Numbered from the stretch's first letter, positions 49,996 through 61,102 are shown. The stretch: 64,000 bases of DNA from Archegozetes longisetosus (GCA_018873245.2 JAEMBT020000001.1:9396220-9460219); one strand, 5' to 3'. Translations and numbers: made by a program. Notes: generated from the letters alone by a model not told the origin.

Positions 49996-50808
49996 CAGCC
50001 TGACCACATGTCCCGGAATGACCTTAACAGTCCAGGAATCGTGAACTATGTCCAGGTGGAAGGAATGGACCATTCCTTGACATACAAGTGTCCAGGAATG
50101 ACAAATGTTTGACAAAATGCTTAAAAAATACATCTTTTGAAATTGTATTAAAAGAATGTAAATGTACTTATCATTACTCTATATCAATACTAAAACAAAA
50201 CTGTAAAATAGGCATAAAATATAACTGAATCCTGAAGTAGTAATGCATTTACTCATAATTATTTGTTGCTAATGTTCACATTAATAGTATATAATGTTAC
50301 TATATTTTCTGAACAAATAATTTATATTTCGCTAAAGATTTAACATTTGTTTTCAATAAATACTGAAAATATTTATTATTATATCAATTAATTGCTAACA
50401 AACTAATATCATGTCAAACAAACGAACTATTAATGAATCTCCAAAAAATCAAAGAAGAGATTGACTTATTTCCAGGACATATGGCTTTCGAAAGAAGAAA
50501 TATAAGGATTGGCTGAGAAAAGTTGATGACTTCAAAGCTAATTGTATATAATATAAAACTCAATTCACAATTAAATACGAAGGCATTTCAGCTGTCAATA
50601 CACACAGAAAATCGAAATCACACGAATTTAAAAATTTTGTACTAAATAACGAAAATCTAATCAAGGCCGCTAAAAATGATACTAAATATGATAGAAAGTA
50701 ATGTTTACTTAAAAATGGCAATAAATTCGATGTCCCGGAATGTCCAGGTAATTATTCAGTTTTTATTGAAAAAATCAAGGAATTGGTGAAAGAAATGTGG
50801 TCAGGCTG
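49996..50808 (+). mobile_element. hAT-like element with perfect 8-bp target duplication
   Basis: Perfect termini CAGCCTGACCACAT and ATGTGGTCAGGCTG, flanked by ACTGATAT on both sides (49988-49995, 50809-50816). The paralogous copy A holds the unoccupied site (AATGATATGCACC at about 36157). Inside, from ATG at about 50411, is a decayed N terminus with a BED-finger-like pattern (a Trp, an ANC...Y pair, then H-x5-H near THRKSKSHEFK) broken by stops; the rest of the transposase is gone. Non-autonomous deletion derivative. Confidence 0.92.
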
Positions 50809-51112
50809 ACTGATATGCACCCCACTTCGAAATTAAAAGTTCAATTGTAATGTAATACAATATATTAAGTTCGAACTATATAAAAATAACGTTGAATTCC
50901 CTAGCATATATAACTTTAATCTTTCTAGAAACTTCTCTCCACTGGAAAACAACATTCTCAGATTCTTTATAATGTCTCTAAAATTTTAATTGTTTTCAAC
51001 AGTGTTTACTAAATTATCGACAACACTAAGAGTTCCTCGATCTATTTTCTTATCTCATAACTGTTTTCGTTTACTTATAGTTAATATGAAAGAAGTATCA
51101 GTGCTCTATAAT

Positions 51113-51543
51113 TAGGGTGACCGAGATAAAAACTTTTAAATGCGGGACAAAAAAATTTTGGCCCCCTTGCAAAATTTTTTAAAGAGTTTTAACCTGATTG
51201 AAGTTACAAATCACAGTTTGAAATAACAATTATTTGAAATATAAACTAAAGACTTGATTGAGAACTGAACTTTATAAGATTCACACGATGTGAATGAAAA
51301 CAAGGTATCAGATAAATGGATTAAAACTCTTTATCTAAAGGCTTCTACTTATTTTAAAATAAGAAACGTGTTGACAATAAAATTACGTTATTTGCATTAA
51401 ATAAAAACATACAGTGGAAATCTGTTAAGATAAATCTTAAAATGTGTGATATTTTCCGTCCCGCAAAGGGTGCATACGGCATGCGGGACACAACTCCTAA
51501 ATGTGGGACAATCCCGCACAATGCGGGACACTTGGTCATCCTA
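51113..51543. mobile_element. hAT-like MITE, 431 bp
   Basis: Ends TAGGGTGACCGAG and CTTGGTCATCCTA, flanked by a perfect 8-bp duplication TCTATAAT (51105-51112, 51544-51551). Interior near the right end has repeated GCGGGACA units. Opposite-orientation relative at 56297-56695. Confidence 0.9.
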
Positions 51544-52145
51544 TCTATAATACTTAGAGAACCTTTTAGCCCAGTTACAAAAACTAAGAATAGATAAGTA
51601 TATGTAGGCTATAAGAGTCCAAAATTATTTGTCATGTGTCGATGAAATTAAAACTAAACATAAAATTAAATAACTCAAATTATCGATATTTTTAAGTAAA
51701 TAAACTTATCTTTGAACATTTGTAAGAAAATTTATAGAGACAAAATGGTAATTTGATCCCTTTGAAGTTAGTAAATTGAAATTTAGTTGCTTCTATATTT
51801 TTCTTGAAAGAAATTTTCTTTGCTGTCAACTTTAGATTATGAGAATGATATTATAGAACGGCTTCACTAGCATTCTTTAAATCTATGAACCAATCCTTCT
51901 ATTTTAAAAGTTATTTATGGTTCGACCTGATGATTTAATCAATTATTCCATCGTTCTTTTAACTCTATGAACTTCCAAAACACTGATGGCTTATTCTTTT
52001 AATCTCTTGGTCTCTTAAACCACCTTTCTTCTAAGATGCGATATTCGTATAGTAGAAAATTATCACCAATCGCCCGCCTGTATGTGATTTGTGTGCTATT
52101 TTCTTGGTATCTCTTGTTTTTATGACTACCTATTTATGTTGTGAT

Positions 52146-52757
52146 TAACGGTGGCAGAGATACATTAGATGTATAATACATTGTGTATTATACGTGTATA
52201 ATACATGTATAATACATTTCGATTTTTGAGGTTTGATGTATAGTACATGAAGCGCCATTTAAATTTCTATTCAATAACCTTTTTTAAAAATTGTTTTGAA
52301 CTTTTGTTGTTTTTATGATTATTTTAATGATAAAAATGGGTCACAAAAAACCTAAATCTTGTGTTTGGAAATACTTCACAATTAATGATAATAATAAAGG
52401 TGATTGAAACTATTACCAAACTTTCTTATATCGCTCCTTTTTAAAAGTTTGTTTTAACAGATTTTCTCTATGAAGAATGCGACGATAATTCGGATGAAAA
52501 TTTAATGATCATTGAAAACGAAGAAAACTGATTTTCAATTTTTATAGTGGAATAAATTTTTACAATCTTTTACTTAATGTTTCAATTGTCAAATAATTTC
52601 TTTTCTCGTTTAATTACTCTATATTCAAGCATTCATCTATCATTATTTGCGAATTTATCTTTTATTCTCAATAAAATCCCTATATTTAAGAAAATACATG
52701 TATTATACATGTATAATACATCAACAAAAATTTTCTTCGTGTATTTTGCCACTGCTA
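52146..52757 (+). mobile_element. hAT-like element with two transposase end fragments
   Basis: Termini TAACGGTGGCAGAGATAC and GTATTTTGCCACTGCTA, flanked by GTTGTGAT (52138-52145, 52758-52765). Both ends hold ATGTATAATACAT-type palindromic repeats. Inside, ATG at about 52336 encodes KPKSCVWKYFTINDNNK, the start of a BED finger (S-x-VW-x-YF), ending at a possible donor. A fragment from about 52460 encodes an acidic end (EECDDNSDENLM) with TGA at about 52530. The middle of the transposase is absent. It lies within the 3.5 kb segment unique to copy B. Confidence 0.85.
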
Positions 52758-52765
52758 GTTGTGAT

Positions 52766-54336
52766 ACTTATTTATTTTTAAGAACCAACAGGGAGCTATG
52801 CTAAGTCTATGCTTTCACTAATATATGAAATCTCTTAATGTCAATATTAGCTAGTTTTAGATTACTCTTTGAAATCATGACTTTAAAAACTCAAGCATTT
52901 AATATAATGATTTTTTCAAGTCATCTTCAATTTTGAATATCATTTTGAAGCAAATGCCTTGTTATTTGATTTTGAGCGTAAAGCTGTGTTGAAGCTTTCA
53001 ATTAATTTAATAATTTATCATATTTATCGTACTTGGATTTAAAGCCACGCTTCCGAAGAGTAATATATTTGAACTACTTGTTCTCTCATCACTTCCTGTG
53101 ATCTTATGTTTTGCAACAATGCTCTTTGAAGATATGCAAAATCAGACAATGGTAGCTGTGATAATTTTTGTCATCTTTAATCAACTTGTTTTATATCTTT
53201 GTAATTCTATCACCGCTTTGGTATTAAAAGTCCCACAATCTTATGTTATAATCAATAAACTATTGTAGAGAGTGTGAAAAAATCCTAAAATTGCAAGAAA
53301 AATAAAAGTATTATTAATTATTTAAAGAATTATAATTATGATTTCTGATTTAATATTCACTTTTTAATTTTAAATGTTGACAGTTATTAAGAGAGTCATT
53401 CATCATAAGAATACGATTGTATTCTGGTGTGGAAGAATTTTTTTATGACGCTATTTCATACAGAGTTTTGAACTTACTGTTGTTAACAACGAATATAATT
53501 ATATTATTGGTATAACAGACTTGGATTATATTTTACCATTTCGTTTATCTCGCACATAACCTCTTGGATCTATCCAAATCTTACAAACTAAGTAATTATA
53601 AGACAATATGACAAGACGATCACAGAATATGCCATTTCAATCAAACAGAGTTAAAAATAAATTTTAACTTAATTATAATCATTAATCAGTGAAGATTTTA
53701 CATGGTCAAAGATTTTTTGTATTTCGTTTCTTTATTCAATTCATTTGTGAGCTTCAACAATCACTAAAAGCTCGTATATTTAAGACAACCTTCAAATATA
53801 AACATAAAATCGAATCAAATCTATATAATTATCAAGTAGAATTTATACACAGGTTGACGACAAATCTGATAGACCCTTAAAGAACAATTTCTGACTCGAT
53901 GTCGAACAACATTACCCCGAATTATTTTAAAATTACATAAACTCAAAAATTCACTTGTAAATCGAGAATCATTTCATATATCATCATCAAGATAATCTCC
54001 AGAAAAAGTTTCTGACATTAAACACTATGGCTGCAGTTCCGGGAACGTGCCATTTATTTTATGGTTAATATTTACAGCAAAAATCTTTCAAAGTTGGCAT
54101 CAGAGCATTTGAGAAAATTCAATTCAAAAATAAATTTTCGGAAAATTATTGAATAGTTGCGATATATCGAAAAAAAATAGTTTCAATCAATTAAGAAAAA
54201 AATTGAAAAAGTCTTATGAATTCATTATAATTTGATTGATTCTAATTTCTCACGTGAAAAAAAATTGAAAAATTGAAGACTAATAAATAATATGAAAATA
54301 AAATAACCAAACTGGCTATTAGTATTTTTAACTTCT
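52766..54336. other. Spacer unique to copy B
   Basis: AT-rich, no recognised gene. A 63-codon frame at 53689-53880 has no family features. Confidence 0.4.
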
Positions 54337-54962
54337 ATTGACATGTTTGCATTAAAAATTTTTTGCATACTAAATCATTGATAACTTGACAACTAGATTC
54401 ATTGAAGGATTCAACAAATGTTGATTTTTAATTCGATGGATTATAGTGCAGAATTATTTGTATTTGAAGGTCTTATTCATCACAGAGATCTTCAATGTAG
54501 AATTTATATCATTGTACAGAAACTCATATTGTAAATAATAGAAGTACAGTTCTTTCATTATAATTTTTAGTTTCTATCGTATGTTTCCGAAATTTTCATT
54601 CATTAAATGTATAGCTTTTCAAAAGTTCCAGTGAAAATTAGTTCCACCAGTACTTACTTTCAACAGAATTCGATATCAAGCAGAGTATCGATAAATGACA
54701 TATGTATATATTATTTTAAGGAAACGGTTATTTCCTTTTTGTTTATTATAATTCAGGTTTATTCTGCTTATAGATGAGTGTTTCAATATAAATATCTTTC
54801 AACTAAAATGTAGTTGAGTGTTGGAACGTAATCTGTTAGCTCAATGGAAAATTTTTTATTCTAGTCATAGTATCAAAACATATAATCATTAAAGTTAAAG
54901 ATAGTTATTGTGGTTCATCTGCAAATCTAATCGAAAATAATTTGTTTGGTTAATCTTCAATG

Positions 54963-54969
54963 TATAAAA
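54963..54969 (+). promoter_or_regulatory. TATA box of receptor gene 2
   Basis: TATAAAA in the same context and at the same distance from the ATG as in receptor gene 1. Confidence 0.5.
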
Positions 54970-55067
54970 ACTCTTGTGTTTGACTACTTGTGCACTGCTT
55001 AGTTCGCACAACTTTATACATTGATAAGTTATTGTGCAAGATCTTAATGGACTGAACAAATATTAAA

Positions 55068-55772
55068 ATGTGGTATAAATTGAAATACCGAACTTACTTT
55101 TTATTAATATTTATGTTCGTTTATATGAATCTGAACACATTTTGTAACTGTGAGAACAACTGCTCATCGATTGAAAGCTTAAGCAGAAAATATGATAAGA
55201 ACTCAGATGAGTCTTATTATGTGATTAATTATTCACCGGGTAATGTGTCGATACATTTCTGTGATAAATATGAATATTATAAAGTGAGTTTTCAATTGAA
55301 ATGTAATGAAAGTAATGATTGGTATAAACTTTATGATACTCTTGGCCGTAATGCAAGTCTTAGTAGTTGTAAAAATTATCAGAAAAATAAGTACATTCTC
55401 TGTTTTAAAGATCTCTTTCTGATAAAATGTGATAAGAAAAAAGACGAACATTTGATAATAATTTTGGTCGTATTAGTATTTTTATTTTTTAAATTCATAT
55501 TAATTATAGCATGTTTTTACACACATTGTTTCAAACAGAGATCAAATGCATTAAAAAATTCTTCATATAGTACACGATCAAATGAGTATAATGATTATGC
55601 AACAAATGATTATTATTCGATTGATCCAGTATATTCATCAATTGATGAGGATACTACTCTAAGAATCAATGATGAGATGCCAAAATATCAGATCTCGGTT
55701 CATGATAGAATGGAAGAAAATCCTATCTACAATGTTGATCAAACACCGAATGAAGTCGAGCTAAGTAAATAA
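55068..55772 (+). CDS. Small type I membrane protein, receptor-family copy 2
   Basis: 234 residues. Residues 1-109 are identical to copy 1 at DNA level; about 21 substitutions fall between residues 110 and 214. In the membrane helix Ile142 becomes Lys (FLFFKFILII), Ser140 becomes Phe, and the inner end reads CFYTHC. The tail keeps YYSI, YSSI and NPIY; LSD 205-207 becomes PKY. Same signal peptide, cysteines and glycosylation sites as copy 1. A basic residue in the membrane is typical of receptors that pair with partner chains, but it could equally mark relaxed constraint. The open frame argues against a dead copy. Confidence 0.82.
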   Translation: MWYKLKYRTYFLLIFMFVYMNLNTFCNCENNCSSIESLSRKYDKNSDESYYVINYSPGNVSIHFCDKYEYYKVSFQLKCNESNDWYKLYDTLGRNASLSSCKNYQKNKYILCFKDLFLIKCDKKKDEHLIIILVVLVFLFFKFILIIACFYTHCFKQRSNALKNSSYSTRSNEYNDYATNDYYSIDPVYSSIDEDTTLRINDEMPKYQISVHDRMEENPIYNVDQTPNEVELSK

Positions 55773-56104
55773 ATGTCAGTATATTGAAATATCAAATAAC
55801 CAATTTCATAAATCAAATTTTGTTAAAGAATAGTAATCAATAAATTCTCTGATAACATTTTTATTATTGATTGAGTTAATTTATTTATGTAGTTTAATAT
55901 TAGTTCAATTTATTTTTAAAAGATTCCCATGTAATAAGTCTCCGAAAATGAAAAATATGAAGAATTTGTCGCAATATTGTTGGCAAGCGCTTTGACTGAA
56001 GTGCAAATTAGAGAAAAATACATTCTGGTTCGTTACTTAAAACTTCTTTTGAAAACTCAAATGTGTTATCTCTAATTTGTACGCGCTAACAATAATTCAA
56101 AACT

Positions 56105-56296
56105 ATTATCCCATCATAACATCTCTGGCAAAATGTCACCCGACAAAATATCGCCCGACATTTGATCGCGTATGGAAGATATTGTTTGGCAAAATATTGA
56201 TAAATTAAATATAAATAAAATAACTCAGAGTTCACAAAAGTTTATGGACTTCTTAATTTTATTAAAAATTCTGATACAATTGAAACATCATGTGAT
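56105..56296. other. Short spacer with CGACAAAATATCGCCCGAC motif
   Basis: Contains AATGTCACCCGACAAAATAT followed by CGCCCGACATTTGATCG (about 56137-56169), a short repeated/inverted motif of unknown origin. Confidence 0.4.
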
Positions 56297-56695
56297 TAGG
56301 GTAACCAAGTATCCCTCATTTAAGAGATGTATCCCCCATCCCGCGTGCACCTTTTGCGGGACTGAAAATATCATACATTTTAATATTTATCTTAAAAAAA
56401 TTTTACTATATGTTTTTGTTTAATGCAAAGAATGCAATTTTGTTGTCAACACGTTTCTTATATTAAAATATGTGGAAGTCCACATAAAAAATAGTTAGTT
56501 CTTTTATCAGATACCTTGTTTTCATTTACATCGTGTGTAACTCTTATAAAGTGCAGTTCTCAATCAAATCTTTAGTTTATATTTCAAATAATTGTTATTT
56601 CGAGCTTCAAACAAATTAAAACTTTTAAAAAAATATTTTATAAGGTGGCCAGAATTTTTTTCCCGTATTTAACAGTTTGGGACCTGGTCATCCTA
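56297..56695. mobile_element. hAT-like MITE, relative of 51113-51543
   Basis: Ends TAGGGTAACCAAG and CCTGGTCATCCTA. The interior matches 51113-51543 in the opposite orientation (CCCGCGTGCACCTTTTGCGG, TTGTTGTCAACACGTTTCTTA). The flanking 8-mers no longer match. Confidence 0.8.
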
Positions 56696-56796
56696 ATGAT
56701 GAGCCAATAGTAGTGTTGTAGAAAGGAAATTTCCGGATAAATTTCTATTTTCTCAGCTCAAAATTATGTTTTAATCTAAGTAATTTTTTGGTTTAA

Positions 56797-57241
56797 CCCT
56801 TCGTCACAACTTAACTTCCGAAAACGTAAAATTTACTGTGGGGTAAAATATTACCCCACGTTTCCACCCTTTATATCTGTTCTAGGTTAGTCTGAATGCT
56901 TTAAGAATCATGGTTAGCCCTTGTTTCCAAAGTTTAAATTTACTAATTAATTAATTTTTAGTTATTGTCTGCTACAGCGTTATCAGTGGTTCAAATTGCT
57001 AGTAGCGACATTACAGCACTGCGATGTTAGAGCAAATTTCTGTCCTCAGCCAAACATGTTGCCAGAAAATTTTTTTTAAAATAAAGTTATAAGTCTAAAT
57101 TAATTGGCTTTTTGTCATTCAAAGCCAGATATATGACTGAGGAATACCTAAATTCTCAAGAAGCAACAGCGTTTGGTTGATTTTTAAGAGATTTTAAAAG
57201 TTAAACTTGGAAACATTTTACCACACAGTTGTGGCGAAGGG
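56797..57241 (+). mobile_element. piggyBac-like MITE, full-length
   Basis: TTAA (56793-56796) then CCCTTCGTCACAAC; the right end is GTTGTGGCGAAGGG followed by TCAA (57242-57245, a mutated TTAA). 445 bp, no coding frame. Reverse-orientation partial copy at 75-405. Confidence 0.85.
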
Positions 57242-57717
57242 TCAAGGGATATACAACATTGGCATTTTTTAAATATTCAAAATATCACTTATTTTGGTTT
57301 TGGCATTCAAAATAATCAAAGCGTAGGAAAGATAGTCCCAAGAAACTTTCTAGAAAGTTTCTCATCAAAAAGAAAATTTCTAAAAATTCTCCATTACTAG
57401 TCAACAGATAATAAATTTTTGTATATTATAGGTAGCTATTAAAATAAATCTAGTAATATTCGCAAAAATTATTTTCTATTATACAAAGCTTCGACAGTTT
57501 ATTATTGATTTTGTAGTACGTGCTCGGATTTATTTAATTAAAATATCATCCTCTTATTAATAAAAATATGTTTGAAAGCTCAGATATGTCATTAACGATC
57601 CTATCCTTCATATGTTTTTTACGATTTATGTACCTTGAATATGTACTAATCTTTACATGTTATAACTGCTTGTTTCAGTGACATTTTTAGTCTGTATAGT
57701 CGACTAATTAAAGTGAA

Positions 57718-57935
57718 ATGCAGTCAAATACAAGATTGATACCAGTTAGGGATCTTTGGGGAATTTTGAAAGACGAGGTCTATGAGAGGGAGTCGAAAGA
57801 CTGTTAATTTTCAAAAGCTAAAAGCAAGAATTATAAATGAGATAAAGAAAATTAATTCAATTTTTTGTCAAAACCTAATGAGAGGGTTTCTCACAAGAAT
57901 TCGGAAAGCACCCGATAATGAGGTGAATACGTTTC
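57718..57935 (+). pseudogene. Tc1-type transposase C-terminal fragment
   Basis: The frame from 57718 reads VRDLWGILKDEVYERE, matching the NLWGxLKxxV block after the last catalytic residue of Tc1/mariner transposases. After a stop at about 57804 a neighbouring frame continues NFQKLKARIINEIKKIN, then CQNLMRGFLTRIRKA, the usual C-terminal helix pattern. The catalytic DDE part and terminal repeats are not found nearby, so this is a dead fragment. Confidence 0.65.
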
Positions 57936-58565
57936 TTCATTGATATAAAAGTATGAATATGTTAATTAGTTTTTAAATGAAATTTGATAAAATTTCTATT
58001 CATACTCAAGAAGTTATTAACACGCGTATTATCCTCCAGTTAGTTATCTATATCCAGATAATCTTTTGTTTCTCATTGTTATAAAATAGTGAATTGAGCA
58101 AATGGAATTATGCTTTTCAAATGTTGTGATGAAAATCAGTTAGTCAGCACCTACTTTTAACAGAATTCACTATTAAAGAATTATTGATAAGTTAGATACA
58201 TTTTTTCTTATATTAGGGAAACAGTCATTTCCTTTTGTTTATTGTGATTCAAGTTTATACTTCTCATGAAAGAGTATTTCAATAGAAATAACTTACAAAC
58301 CAAAGATAGTCAAGCAATGAAACAAAATCTATTTAACTCAATAGAAATATTTTTCTAGTCATAGCATCAAAACTTATAATCATTAAAGTTACAGATAGCG
58401 ATTGTGCCTCACCTGAAAATCTAATCTAAGATACTTTATTTGGTTAATTTGCCATATATATGAAGAAGCTCTTGTATTTGACTATTTATGCACTTCTCAG
58501 TGTACACAACTTTCTTCTTTAATAAGGTATTGCGTAAGAGCCGTTTAGACTGAACGAATTCGAAA
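57936..58565. other. Spacer and upstream region of receptor copy 3
   Basis: From about 58130 it is colinear with the upstream regions of the other receptor copies (GGAAACAGTCATTTCC, ATCATTAAAGTTACAGATAG, TTTGGTTAAT). No further feature. Confidence 0.6.
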
Positions 58566-59290
58566 ATGTGGTATAAATTGAATCACCGAAAGTACTTCTT
58601 GTTTATGTTCTTTTATATGAATCTGAACACAATTTTTAACTGTGAGAACAACTGCTCGTCGATTGAAAGCTTAAGCAGAAAATATGATAAGAACTCAGAT
58701 GAGCTTTATTATGTAATTAATTATTCACCGGGTAATGTGTGGATACATTTCTGTGATAAATTTGAATATTATAAAGCGAGTTTTCAGTTGAAATGTAACG
58801 AAAGTAATGATTGGTATAAAATTTATGGTACTCTTGGCCGTAATGCAAATGTTAGTAGTTGTAAAAATAATCAGAAGAATAAGTACACTCTCTGTTTTAA
58901 AGATAACCTTTTGATAAAATGTTATGAGAAAAAAGACAAACATTTGTTAATAATATTGGTTGTATTTGTATTTTTGTCTTTTATATTCATATTAATTATT
59001 GTATATTTTTGCATACATTATTTCAAACAGAGATCCAATATATCACAATGCTTTATGCGCTAGTAATTTCAATGAATACGATGATTAAATACCAAATGAT
59101 TGTACACTAAATGATTACACACCAAGTGAACACTCAATAATTGCTTACTATTCGATTAGCTCAAAATATGCACTAATTGATGAAAAAATTACTCTAAAAA
59201 TCAATTATGAAATGCTTAACTATTAGATCTCAGTTCATCATGGACAGAAGAAAATCTTCTCTAAAATATTAGTTAAGCGCTGAATTTAAA
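58566..59290 (+). pseudogene. Receptor-family copy 3, tail frame lost
   Basis: Open for 165 codons (58566-59063): signal peptide, all ectodomain cysteines including C65, C79, C101, C112 and C121 equivalents, and the membrane helix are kept. A small indel then shifts the tail into ISQCFMR and a stop. Downstream sequence still encodes recognisable tail pieces in another frame (SEHSIIAYYSISSKYALIDE), with stops at about 59084 and 59224. It may still make a tail-less membrane protein, a possible decoy form, or be dead. Ectodomain differences from copies 1 and 2 are mostly single substitutions. Confidence 0.75.
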
Positions 59291-60000
59291 CTAAACTAAA
59301 TTTATCAATATAAATGGATTAAAAATATGAGAATATTATTTAATGAATCAAACTTTTTTGTTCAATTCGTTAAAGAGAATCATGAAGTAATCAAGAAGGT
59401 CCTTCATAAAAATTTCTTCTTATTTAAATTCTTTTTTGAAGTTTAAGCTGAGTTGAACTTATTTTCCAATGAATTTCATACAGTAAGTTTCCGAAAACAA
59501 AATATTTTGGTACCTTACTTGAAACGCAAATTAAATACAAATACATTCGTGTTTGTAAATTTGAAGTTCTCTTGAAACTCAACGTGTTTGTTTTTAGTTT
59601 TCATGAGTTGACAATAATGAAGATATTCTCATGTTTTGGATGACCTTTGAAACACTCCACAGAATTCTAATAATTATCGTATTTTTTTGTAATGGGCTTC
59701 ACGATCAGTTTCAAACATGTTTTGTATATTATATGTTAGTATTGATCATTAATTTGATTACAAATGGTTGTAATTTATGTTCAATAGATTTTTGTAACTC
59801 TATCAATGAATTGAAAATTCTTTTTTGTATTCCCAAGGATTAGTTGATCCTACCATTTTCTTACAAAACGATGTGCAACAAATCGTTTCGGTTTGATCTC
59901 AAGAAACAATGTTAAAGAACAAATGACTCATAACAGCCATCGTATTATAGATGATAAATTTAATGGATATTTGAAACATGATCATATTATTCTTAGGGTC
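59291..60000. other. 3' region of copy 3 and spacer
   Basis: 59330-59770 matches 48590-49110 (the relic's 3' region). A 70-codon frame (59631-59843) is probably chance. Nothing else recognised. Confidence 0.5.
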
Positions 60001-60200
60001 ACTAGGGTGTAGTGGCCAGCGAGTCGAACTTTGGGGCGGAAATTCCAGGTTCGAACCTCGTAGTCGCTATATACTTTGACAGCGAAGTGCTGGCCCCATG
60101 TTCCCAGTTATAACTGACTGGCCCAATGGATAATCGTTCCAAAAATTCGGGTCGCGACATTTAACAATTTTGAAAGTGTTCCCGATCAAATAAATTTATG
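60001..60200 (+). mobile_element. tRNA-derived SINE-like element
   Basis: TAGTGGCCAGCG (60010-60021) fits an RNA polymerase III A box and GGTTCGAACC (60048-60057) a B box, 38 bases apart as in tRNA genes. The sequence does not fold into a full tRNA. A non-tRNA body follows, ending in TTTGAAAGTGTTCCCGATCA and AATAAAT; this end is shared with the minus strand at about 38770-38830. Confidence 0.65.
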
Positions 60201-60529
60201 AGCTTTTAATATAGTACTGCCCCACCTCCAACCAACCATATACTAGAGTCGCCATAAATTGCGTCCAGCGATATTAGAGATATTTGACGTAATTTATACG
60301 ACAAAATTGAGTCGAGATTTTTACAAATTGTCAATTGGATATTATAGTGGTCTTAAAATGAGCTGATATTTATTTCAGCGTTTTCCCGTATTCAAAACAC
60401 TTTCGAAGATATAGGCCTTCAAAGCTAAAAATGATCATTTATCATCGGACTTTGGTTGGTTAACCTCTTATTGGGATATATATTATTTTAAAGCTAATTA
60501 AGAATACTATTCAAGTACATAATAGTTTC
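60201..60529. other. Spacer
   Basis: No feature recognised. Confidence 0.3.
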
Positions 60530-60740
60530 GGCTGCAATATCGAACTCCAATGACTTTTGACCTCGGGATAAGCATAATGCTGTTTTGGAATGGGTTTTTA
60601 CGAAAAATCTAGGGTCAAAGGTCGTCGAAATTGGCCAAGTGAAAAGTCTTTGGATTCGTCTCGTCAGGGCAAATCCAACGATATAACACATTTGGGGTAG
60701 GATGAGTGGTGACAGGTCCGTGGGTTAAAGGTCACGAATT
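60530..60740. repeat. Dispersed repeat related to 42900-43200
   Basis: Shares ATCCAACGATATAAC and AAAGGTCA-type blocks (60550, 60617, 60727) with the repeat at 43 kb, in degenerate form. Confidence 0.45.
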
Positions 60741-60967
60741 TGTGAGAAAGCTGCCAAATCCTAACAATTGATTGATGTAACTGACTAATGATTTTTATAT
60801 TATTTTTGAAGAATCTTAGTAGAACAAACATAGTTTATTAGATAAAAACTTTAATTAAATTACAAATTACAATTAATTATAAATTAATACATATTAATAA
60901 AGAAAACAAAGGCTACGAACTATTTTAGGAAAGGGCCGCTTAAATTTTTAACAGAAATCCAGTAAAA

Positions 60968-61102
60968 TTCCAATATAAAACCAGTACGAAAAAATAACTT
61001 CTATCGAAAGATCATATTTACTTGACTATTATTAATATCATGAGTTTAAATATACTCTTTCGATAGAATTTATTTCTTTCACACTGGTTTTATATTGAAA
61101 TT
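60968..61102. repeat. Hairpin repeat
   Basis: CCAATATAAAACCAGT...CTATCGAAAGAT (60970-61011) is inverted at about 61050-61100 (CTTTCGATAGA...ACTGGTTTTATATTG), with a loop of about 40 bases. Confidence 0.8.

Larger units (their letters stand above)
49590..56104 (+). repeat. Segmental duplication, copy B (contains receptor gene 2)
   Basis: 49590-49995 and 50809-50834 match 35755-36175; 54337-56104 match 36178-37935. Between them lie a hAT insertion (49996-50808) and an extra segment of about 3.5 kb (50835-54336) absent from copy A. Similarity is highest around the receptor gene, where about 450 bases are unchanged. Confidence 0.9.

Noticed and set aside
48836..59843. Short shared frame (FW-x-TFE-x-L) downstream of the relic and of copy 3
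   Set aside because: The two loci fall out of frame with each other after about 20 codons through a one-base difference, so it is shared non-coding sequence.
60001..60072. A tRNA gene
   Set aside because: A and B boxes fit, but the acceptor and anticodon stems do not fold; the long non-tRNA body points to a SINE.
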